DNA of 64,000 nucleotides from Lottia gigantea (Eukaryota > Mollusca > Gastropoda > Lottiidae). This document shows positions 25,145-34,509 of this stretch, piece after piece. Positions within the stretch are counted from its first letter, which is position 1. Every line of letters begins with the position of its first letter. The DNA is taken from assembly GCF_000327385.1 (NCBI RefSeq), contig NW_008707370.1:325258-389257 (forward strand), read 5' to 3'. The position numbers and the translations under genes were made by a program. Below the pieces are notes generated by a model. The model had not been told where the DNA came from. It was given only the letters and a program-made list of their open reading frames with translations, and searched no databases.

Positions 25145-28100
25145 ATGGCGTCTTCTGGAGATAATTCTGTTCTCTCCGATGCAGAATGGCTTGTTATGCG
25201 AGCAAGAGGATATGCCAAAACAGATCCATGGGCTGCAAAAGCATGGTTGATAACTGCTCGAACTCTATTCCCTGGCTCCTTTCTCATTCAGGTCAAAATC
25301 TTTGTCAAATCGAATGAATTGTATTGTTATTGAGAATTACTCCCAGCCCCCCTCTCCTCCTCTATATACAACAAAAAAGACAATCATAAAGATTTATGAG
25401 GATGAAACTAGAAAAAAAAAAGAGAGTATATGGATAAATTAAGAAATTATTGAAGGAAGGTGTTCACTACATGATCAAGTTTTCACTTCAAGTACAATTG
25501 AAAATTTAGTTGTAATTCATCTTTTTTAATTTTACAGTTTGAATCCTACCAGATAGAAAAGGCTGCTAAAAATATTAAAGATGCTGCATCACATCTTGAA
25601 GACATGTAAGATATATAAGTACAATTAAACTTATATTGTGTTGCCTTGGGGAATTCGACATATTGGTGAAATAATTGGTTTTAACTTAATAAAAACCAAA
25701 CCACAAGTAACGAAATTGAAAATGGGTGGATGGCGAATCAAGCCAACAATCTGTTTAGGCATAAATAACATAATACAATAGCATTATTACAGGGGTTGAA
25801 GCCAACATCGAACTGAGACTCACTATCAGAAACACTGATCGTGGCATCAGAATTCTTCTTACCTTGAAGAAGATTTGAAGCGACACCTAATAGCCTTGCA
25901 GATGACAATCTAACATGCTATCAACTGAACTATTCCATTGTTGCATTGTCTAGATCCTGGTGCAACATCTTAAGTTAAATGAGAAATATATTTGATTCTG
26001 GGTTAATGTATGTATTTCAGGCTGAAAAACTTCCAGAATGAAGCCAGCTTATGGAATGAAGTTCAGTCTATTTTGGGAGCTTTACAGAAAGAGACAGCAG
26101 ATTCTCAGAGCAGTTTTTTGACAGGTATGTTCTCTCCTTTGTATCAACAATCACCTAATTTTGCATTAAAGCATTTTTTTTAAAGGTTGTTTATTTGTTT
26201 TGTTAATTTCACTTATAACTAATATTTTTCTTTAGATTTTATTAATTAGTTTCTAGTGTCATTGGATCAAAATCTTGTTCTATATAATTATAGAGATATT
26301 TGCTGCTATACCAACACATGTACAGTGTCAGATGTTATTGTCTGTAGCTGATAAAATAGGGGATGTCTTAGAAAGATGTAGGCTCTTGTTATTAGCTATG
26401 AAGAAATTTCCTAATCTTGTTGTGGAACATGGGGTAAGTTCTCTGGACTTTTGACATTTCTGTGGGTGTAGATTATTGTCACTTGCATTCATTCATTCAG
26501 GGACTTAGTGTACTTTATTGTTATTATTATTATTATTATTGTTATATTATTTTTGATTGAATGAAGTTGCTTTAATACAATCTCCATAAGATTTAAATGC
26601 AGTTGGTTTTCATTATTTTTTATTTAAGGGAAACAGAGTTATTGCCCTTTATTTGCATTGTGAATGAGACAGCAGGAAGACGTGTAATAGTTTGTACTAT
26701 ATATATTTTACAGTTGAAGTTGATAGAAATGCTGTCAATAGAAGAAAGTAGAGCTAGATTATCTGTAGTGAACTGTTATAGAAAACTATTCGGTATGTTA
26801 CTCATATCATATATTATCTACTTTAGCACCCGATTCCATTCTTTCACACATAATTGTGCTTTTTGACAGTTATTTTTTACAGTGTGTAATTCGACAGTTA
26901 TTTTTTACAGTGTGATTTTGAATGTTATTTTTTACAGTGTGTAATTCGACAGTTATTTTTTACAGTGTGAAATTTCTACTGTTATTTTTTACAGTGTGAT
27001 TTTGAATGTTATTTTTTACAGTGTGAAATTTCTACTATTATTTTTTACAGTGTGATTTTAAATGTTATTTTTTAAAGCGAGTAATTTAACTTATTTTTTT
27101 ACAGTGTTTAATTTCGACTTATTTTTTACAGTGTGAAATTTCTACAGTTATTTTTTACAGTGTGAAATTTGTACGGTTATTTTTTACAGTGTGTAATTGT
27201 GACTGAATTGTGAAGTGTGTAGTTTGACAGTTTCACTGTTTTTTACAGTGTAAGTTTTGATAGTAATTTATTACAGTGTTCAAGTTTGACCACAATTTTT
27301 TTTACAGTGAGTAAATTTTGACCATATTTTTTTACAGTGTGTAATTTCGACTGTTATTCTTTACAGTGTAAGTTTGACAGTTATTTTTTGCAGTGTAAGT
27401 TTTGATAGTAAATTATTACAGTTTTCAAGTTTGACCACAATTTTTTTTTCAGTGAGTAAATTTGACCATTATTTTTTACAGTGTGTAATTCAACTGATAT
27501 TTTTTACAGTGTAACTTTGACAGTTATTTTTTACAGTGTGTAATTTTGACTGTTATTTTTTACAGTGTGTGATATTCTGCCATTAGTGTTACAGAAGAAT
27601 CGGCCTATGACCATACCTACTATACAGCTCTTTATCTGGCTACAGAGAGCTGTAGAGTTTTATATCAGTTTTATTACACAACCAAATACAATGGACACAC
27701 CTCTTTCTCCTGGTATGTTAAGCTCTTTGGTTACAAAGGCAATAAGACGTAGTTTTATATTCGCTTTTATCCGCTTTTTGATACCTTAGCCACTGCTTCC
27801 TAGAATGCACTTTCAAGTCAAAATTTATCAGAATGGGTTAAAAAAAGGAATGTACTAGGTATTCTCTGCACATATACACCTAAGGCTGGATATCATTTCT
27901 CAGAGACAACAAAAACACCCCCAAGTTTACAAATAAGTTCTTCCAAACAAACATATACAGCAGCTTAATGATTGAAAGCTTGCATGTGTGGAAGAGTTCA
28001 CTAAAAATTGAGGGTGTCATTAAGTCAAATAGGTTACTGCCACTATGCACACTCTGTATTTTTTGTCATTATTTGTCATCAACAGATATGATGTCCCCAA

Positions 28101-31100
28101 CGAAAGCTTTATCTAAGAAAATAATCAACATACCAGGTCTACTGGAGAGAGAAAGTCAGATATTAGACCCTTGGGGTAACTTATTCCGTTTGCTACAGTT
28201 AGTTGGTACACATGCTGGTTGGGAGATGGAACCAGATGTCTTTACAAAGTCACGGTAGGATAATCTAGAAAAAGTTATATCTCCATCCATAAGTTTATTA
28301 TAAGGAAATACAGGCGTTTCACAGGTTTTTTTTGCTTGCACATTAGGTCATTGCACTCTTTGAAAAAGCATTTTTTCCATGGTAATTTGGTTAAATTTTT
28401 AAATGTAGCTTGTCAAAACCTTAATAGAAATGAATTTTTTGTGATAGCTTAGAAGTATGGAGGATACAAACAGTTATTTCCCCTGATATAATGTGAAGAA
28501 TTTGATAATTTCTGAAAAAAAGTTTGCAAAAAATACTACAGTTACTGGTACAAGTATCATAATGTTATATATACATGTATATAACATAGTTATCTCCCCT
28601 GATCTGCCTGTTTTGGCCTTCTAATTAAAAGAACATGCCACATGATTTTACATTTACTTCAACCCAAAGACCAGGCCCGTAGCTAGAGGGGGGCCAGGAG
28701 AAACTTTTGGTCCCCCCTGAAAAATTTAGAAGACTTAAATGACTTGTTGACTCACTATAGTTAGTAAAAAATTTTGCCCCCCTGGCACCCTAGGCTAGAC
28801 AATTGAAAACTCAATTCATATTTGAAAATGGTTTGAATAACATGTCTTTGCAGTGATTACCAATGGCAGTATTTATTAAGCCTGTATAATCGTTATAAGA
28901 CTGGAGGTATAACAGATGAAAAGAGAAAACAGATATTATATACTTGTACTATATTATTTCTACAATGTTTATATTCCTATGTTAGCCATGTAGATGCTGA
29001 CAACTTTGCTGGAGGTATGGTCTGCTTTGTTTATTCCTTGTTTAAATATATTTTCAAGGTCCTGTTCTTCTGGTGTATGGGAGCCGTGGTGGCTCAGTGA
29101 GTTAGGCGTTTGCTCATTGACCTGATGGTCCATGGTTCAATCCTGACATAGGTTGAGATAATTTTTCAACCCATTTCCCTTTCAGTGATGCATGTAAGAG
29201 GGGCTGACATGGAAAAAGTGTCTAGTCGTTCGGATGGGACCGAGATAAACTGAGACCCCATGTTGTACAGACTGTGCACGTTAAAGATCCCTCGACAGTT
29301 TGAAATCGAAAAAGAGCAGGCTCATGCCGCTGCCCTGGCAAAATTGTCCTCTTTGCACTCAGCACATTGCCCATCTTCATAGCCATCATGGTGCAGAAAA
29401 TTAGGAGGTAAAAATCCTTTGATTTCATTTTAATTATTCTTCTATTTTATGTAATCTCAAATAAAGCATTTATTATGTGAATGCGAACTCGAACATTTTC
29501 AATTTCAGTATTTAGTTCTACAGGATTAACTGCCCCTGTTGTATTATTGGAAGGCTTTAGATCTGATAATGACGACACCTCTTCACAGTAAGTCTAGCAA
29601 CATTCATTTCCATACTTTTATTTCAAATATTGAATTCAAGATCCCCATTTGTCTTTTCAATGTTTTCAATTTGTTGTTTCAATGAATCTGATTGGTTGAG
29701 AACTAGATCCTCTGCAAATCAAAATAAGGGTCACAAATATTGTCCTTCTATGAAATGAAATGAAGGAGTTATTTATGTCCTTCTTGTCTCAATCTGAAAG
29801 GGCTTATAAAGACAACACCATGCAGTGTGCATTGAGGGAAACTTTTACAGCGCTTTAAATTACTTTGATTCTCATCCAGCGAGGGACTTTGAAAGTGCAC
29901 ATTCTTTTGCATATGAGGCCTCAATTTATTGTCCCATCAAAGTCGGCCACTTTGGCCTGCATCACTGACAGGGGAAACCCGGTTAAAAAAACTGAATATA
30001 CTATCTTGACCATTGCTGATCGTACCCTGGACCTTCAGGTTGGCAAGCTAACCCCTATCTTACTGAGCCACCACCTCCCCTATGCTTCTGTATATTTTCA
30101 GACCACAAGTAAAAAGACTAAGACAAGATAGATCTCAACCTAACATACAACCTAGTGCATCCATTCACAATTCATCTAATATTATACAGAACTTTCTCAC
30201 TGCTTTTAAATGTTTTGAATTACTTCATTCGTCAGATGAACTTCGAAGAGGTAATATGACATCTCAGCTGTAAGATAAACATCAACAGGACCAAGTTACA
30301 TGGTTTCTTAAATAAGTCCGAAAAATTACAAATTTTCTACCTTGTTTCACTCTAGTAGGTTGCATTAGGGACTGAGGTAATAAATTTTCATGATGTCATG
30401 TGATTTTCAAACTGGTCAATCAGCAGGCTTTTAAGTACTGTTTGTTTTGTAAATATTATTTACCACGTGGACTCTCCAAAGGCTCTTACAATTACATCAG
30501 GTAATCAGGAAGGGTTTTTTTTTGTTACAGAATTTATTACCTTATGTCAAAACTGGCAAATGGAAACCTGGTCTTGGATGGGACATTTTCAAACGGATAT
30601 GTTTCTGTATCAGGTAAGCTAGACAGCTGTGGACAATTTAAAATTAAAGGAATTGTGGAAGATGGTGGAATGGTTGGCCTAAATTGTAGATTTATGGTTT
30701 GGATCCATGATAAGCAATATAAGAAAAGAAGAATTTTACTATATTGGTCTGTGATATTTCCTATTGATTTTGAGGATTATGTTTTGCTTTTCTTGTTTAA
30801 GGGATTGCATCAAAAGGCAGTGGCACAAATTCAGAATTTTATTTTGGCGTCTAAAGAGAAAATGAAGACTAGGATGTCTTTACAGTTGTCTTGCTGTTTT
30901 TACTGTCTTGGAAATTTTTCTGTAAGTCATTTTTTGTTGTTAAAACATTCATTATTATAAGGACGAGAAGATTTTTGAAGGTCCAGTCTACCAGCTCAAG
31001 TGGCTTTGAACTCTCCTGGATTATCAAAATCAATTCATGACTAGGTCAAGTGGACGATGAAAAAAATGTCTTATTAAAGGTCACCAGACATTTGCAAACT

Positions 31101-34013
31101 GTCTAATTCCCAAAAATGACCAAAAAGTAAAATATACTTTCAATAAATTGATTATTCCTTGATTTTAGAAAGCCTGTGAAGTCGTCATGGATACAATAGA
31201 GTTTCTAGAAATGCCAAGTGAGATTGAAGAGGTTAAGGACAATGTTGTTGTATCAGGTCAAGGTCGTCAGTTATTATTATTACAATGTTTAGACAATGAG
31301 ATATTGCCCTACTGTATACAGTTATTAATTACATGTATTAAGGTATGTATTATTAACAACATGTATTATGGTATTATTAATTACATGTATTAAGGTATGT
31401 ATGCTTAAATGCATGTATTATGGTATGAATTATTAGATACATGTATTATTGTATGTATTATTAATTACATGTTTTATGGTATGTATTATTAATTACATGT
31501 ATTGTATTATTTTATATTATTAAATACATGTATTATGGTGTGTATTATTAATAACAAGTGTTAAGGGATGTATTATTAATTACTTGTTTTAAGGGATGTA
31601 TTATTAATTACTTGTCTTAAGGTATGTATTATTAATTACTTGTCTTAAGGTATGTATTATTAATAACATGTATTAAGATATGAATTATTAACAACATGTT
31701 TTATGGTATGTATTACTAATTTCATGTATTGTATTATTTTATTTATTATTAAATACATGTATTATGGTGTGTATTATTAATAACAAGTGTTAAGGGATGT
31801 ATTATTAACAACATGTATTATGGTATGTATTATTTATTACTTGTCTTAAGGGATGTATTATTAATTACTTGTCTTAAGGGATGTATTATTAATTACTTGT
31901 CTTAAGGGATGTATTATTAATAACAAGTGTTAAGGGATGTATTATTAATTACTTGTTTTAAGGGATGTATTATTAATTACTTGTCTTAAGGTATGTATTA
32001 TTAATTACTTGTCTTAAGGTATGTATTATGAATAACATGTATTAAGATATGTATTATTAACAACATGTTTTATGGTATGTATTATTAATTTCATGTATTG
32101 TATTATTTTATGTATTATTAAATACATGTATTATGGTGTGTATTATTAATAACAAGTGTTAAGGGATGTATTATTAACAACATGTATTATGGTATGTATT
32201 ATTTATTACTTGTCTTAAGGGATGTATTATTAATTACTTGTCTTAAGGTATGTATTATTAATTACTTGTCTTAAGGTATGTATTATTAATTACTTGTCTT
32301 AAGGGATGTATTATTAATTACTTGTCTTAAGGTATGTATTATTAATTACTTGTCTTAAGGTATGTATTATTACATGTATTGAGGTATGTATTATTAATTA
32401 ATTTTATTCTTAATTATTGTATTTTATTGTATTTTTCAGGAAAAGGCATTTTCATCACTTAGCAACGATATGTTACTAGGTCACTTACTGATTTTACTAC
32501 AATATGATTGGCCGAAACAAGATGAATTATTTAATGACATCATCAAAAAAATACGAACTCAAGGCTCTTTCACTTACAATTTATTCTTTCATTATGTTTA
32601 TTGTATCCTTTTTGATATTTATTCTTTTGGGGCATTTGATTGGTTGAATATTACATATTCCAGAATAGGAGATACATGATAATTTTGTTAGATCAAAATG
32701 GGCATGTCATGACTTATGTTCTCATTTTAGAAATGGATATTGCTCCTTATGCTTAATTGCGCTGAAGATGGTGCAATATTTAAAAATTTAAACGAATTTA
32801 TATAACTTAGCCCTATTTAGGTATTGATATTTTAGAAGAATTTGCTCTATTAGATACTCAAGAAGGTGGAAGAGTCAACCTAGATATTATGTCTGTCAGT
32901 ACGAAAGCTATTTCACAGTAAGTGTAAACTAAAGCTATTTCACAGTAAGTGTAATCTAAAGCTATTTTCCAGTAAGTGTTAACTGAAGCTATTTCCCAGT
33001 AAGTGTAAACTAAAGCTATTTCCCAGTAAGTGTAAACTAAAGCTATTTCCCAGTAAGTGTAAACAAAAGCTATTTCCCAGTAAGTGTAAACAAAAGCTAT
33101 TTCCCAGTAAGTGTAAACTAAAGCTATTTCCCAGTAAGTATAAACTAAAGCTATTTTCCAGTAGGCTAATAAACTAAAGCTTTTTCCCAGTAAGTATAAA
33201 CTAAAGCTATTTTCCAGTAGTAAACTAAAGCTATTTCCCAGTAATTGTAAACTAAAGCTATTTGACAGTAATTGTAAACTAAAGCTATTTGACAGTAAGT
33301 GTAAACTAAAGCTATTTCCCAGTAAGTATAAACTAAAGCTATTTTCCAGTAGGCTAATAAACTAAAGCTATTTCCCAGTAAGTGTAAACAAAAGCTATTT
33401 CCCAGTAAGTGTAAACAAAAGCTATTTCCCAGTAAGTGTAAACTAAAGCTATTTCCCAGTAAGTATAATCTAAAGCTATTTTCCAGTAAGTATAAACTAA
33501 AGCTATTTTCCAGTAGGCTAATAAACTAAAGCTATTTTCCAGTAGTAAACTAAAGCTATTTCCCAGTAAGTATAAACTAAAGCTATTTTCCAGTAGGCTA
33601 ATAAACTAAAGCTATTTTCCAGTAGTAAACTAAAGCTATTTCCCAGTAATTGTAAACTAAAGCTATTTGACAGTAATTGTAAACTAGAGCTATTTGACGG
33701 TAAGTGTACATCCTAACCAGTTCCCAGTTAGTGCAATCTAAAGCTATTTTACAGTAAGTGTAAATCCAAGCTATATTCCAGTAGGCTAAGAGTAAACTAA
33801 AGCTATTTTAGTCTAAACCTTGGTCCTAATTTAATCATGTTTCTTATTTAATTTTTCAGGCAAAGAACAGTAACACGAGGGTTAAACAAGGGAGTGAAAG
33901 AAGATTTTAGGGCAACTTTAGAAAAACAGGTTCAAAATCTAGGAGAACCAATTCCAAACGTGATTCATCGATTTCTGAAAGACGAAAGGGACTTAATTAT
34001 TAAAAATTTGTGA
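25145..34013 (+). CDS. INTS10: Integrator complex subunit 10
   Basis: Sixteen exons read in frame to 677 residues (human about 710): 25145-25291, 25538-25605, 26021-26124, 26294-26433, 26714-26792, 27566-27712, 28086-28254, 28854-29014, 29509-29587, 30102-30250, 30531-30613, 30802-30921, 31169-31342, 32440-32602, 32821-32917, 33860-34013. Family landmarks are DPWAAKAWLITAR near the N-terminus, VQCQMLLSVADK, VNCYRKLFVCDILPL, QILDPWGNLF, CQNWQMETWSWMGHFQTDM, ILEEFALLDTQEGG, and TVTRGLNKGVKEDFR near the C-terminus. Known role: a helical-repeat subunit of Integrator, the nuclear complex that cleaves snRNA and promoter-proximal transcripts. An ATG 33 bp upstream is in frame, but 25145 matches the family N-terminus and has G at +4. 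Introns 5, 13 and 15 hold splice-site-like minisatellites, and intron 14 looks U12-type. Confidence 0.95.
26858..27565 (+). repeat. Minisatellite of 3' splice-site copies, INTS10 intron 5
   Basis: About two dozen units of roughly 28 bp fill the intron up to its acceptor. The unit reads like TTATTTTTTACAGTGTG followed by TAATTCGACAG. The true acceptor is TTATTTTTTACAG with exon start TGTGTGATATTC, so each unit copies the polypyrimidine tract, the AG and the first exon bases. Most units keep a usable AG. The first 29 bp of exon 6 itself align to a unit (TGTGT, ATTC, TTACAG in order). Confidence 0.9.
29080..29452 (+). mobile_element. tRNA-derived SINE, INTS10 intron 8
   Basis: The head has a pol III A-box-like TGGCTCAGTGAGTTAGGCG and a B-box-like GGTTCAATCC with tRNA-like spacing. 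A central region with CACGTTAAAGATCC and a tail ending in TTTCATTT follow. The same body recurs in inverse orientation at 29750, 35376 and 54716, and in decayed form at 62390. It is the fullest plus-strand copy in the window. Confidence 0.85.
29750..30085 (-). mobile_element. tRNA-derived SINE, INTS10 intron 9, inverse orientation
   Basis: Reverse-complement copy of the SINE at 29080: the tail repeat (TGAAATGAAATGAA) is at left and the A-box complement CTGAGCCACCACC at right. The head ends about 16 bp before the acceptor AG of exon 10. With the 29080 copy it forms an inverted pair around exon 9. It is more diverged than the copy at 54716. Confidence 0.8.
31325..32395 (+). repeat. Minisatellite of 5' splice-site copies, INTS10 intron 13
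   Basis: About 35 units of 28-30 bp follow exon 13. The exon ends ATTACATGTATTAAG and the intron begins GTATGTATTATTAA. The unit is the same text, TTAATTACATGTATTAAG plus GTATGTA, with variants TTACTTGTCTTAAG and AAGGGATGTA. Many units keep AAG/GTATGT; others have lost the GT. A larger period of about 370 bp is superimposed: the phrase TTTCATGTATTGTATTATTT recurs near 31720 and 32090. Confidence 0.92.
32603..32820 (+). other. Probable U12-type (minor spliceosome) intron, INTS10 intron 14
   Basis: The donor is GTATCCTTTTT, matching the minor-spliceosome consensus RTATCCTTT, unlike the GTAAG/GTATG donors elsewhere in the gene. Near the 3' end TTATATAAC (6 of 9 with TTCCTTAAC) places a branch A at 32805, 15 nt before the exon. 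The boundary is fixed by the protein: Tyr-Cys-Ile-Asp-Ile-Leu-Glu-Glu-Phe is restored across it, as in human NIDMLEEF. Confidence 0.7.
32904..33812 (+). repeat. Minisatellite of 5' splice-site copies, INTS10 intron 15
   Basis: About 33 units, mostly 27 bp, begin inside the last bases of exon 15. The exon/intron text is AAAGCTATTTCACA then GTAAGTGTAAACT. The unit is AAAGCTATTTCCCA then GTAAGTGTAAACT, with variants GTAAGTATAA, GTAATTGTAA and GTAGGCTAATAA. Almost every unit therefore carries a near-consensus donor. Confidence 0.94.
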
Positions 34014-34509
34014 TATCAAGAGTTTTTTTTATATTTTTTCACACATTTTTTGTGTATGTTGGTTCAAGGAATACCATTGGATGTTTGTAACGAAATAAGC
34101 AGAGAAAGACATGACGTTTTGCAGATAGTTGTCAGCAAGGACATCTTTGTTGGGACGCAAAAGACCCACAAGATTTCCTGTTCGTGATCATCAGGTCTAA
34201 TATTGAAACAGCAGCTACACCATCTCTGGGCCATGGATTGTGCTGCACACTAAAGCCCATAAAGGCTTTCTTGACACAGGAGTGATTTTATCTGCCATTT
34301 TCCGGCAGTTGTCTGCAAGGAAATATGACGTGAAATATGAGAGCATTTTGTTTTGGACAAATGCTTTCCTGAGTTGGCTTGGTGTCGACTTTAAGATTGT
34401 GACCTTTTACGCTCAAGGGTGTGATGCAAACTGTCTTCTCAGTTTTGAAAATAGATGCACTGTTTCGATATAAATAAACAAAGTAACTGTCGAATTATAT
34501 ATTTGTTTA
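34014..34509. other. Convergent 3' region of INTS10 and the FG-GAP gene
   Basis: About 500 bp separate the two stop codons. No conserved frame was recognised; the 77-codon plus frame at 34240 has no known relative. This should be shared 3' UTR/terminator space. On the plus strand, AATAAA at 34473-34478 is a candidate poly(A) signal about 460 bp after the INTS10 stop. Confidence 0.55.
34473..34478 (+). terminator. Candidate poly(A) signal of INTS10
   Basis: AATAAA on the plus strand, about 460 bp after the INTS10 stop and before the FG-GAP stop codon. It is assigned on position and motif only. Confidence 0.35.

Noticed and set aside
29081-29160. tRNA-like A and B boxes suggesting a tRNA gene
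   Set aside because: No cloverleaf can be completed, and the same head continues into a body of about 340 bp found elsewhere, so it is a SINE.
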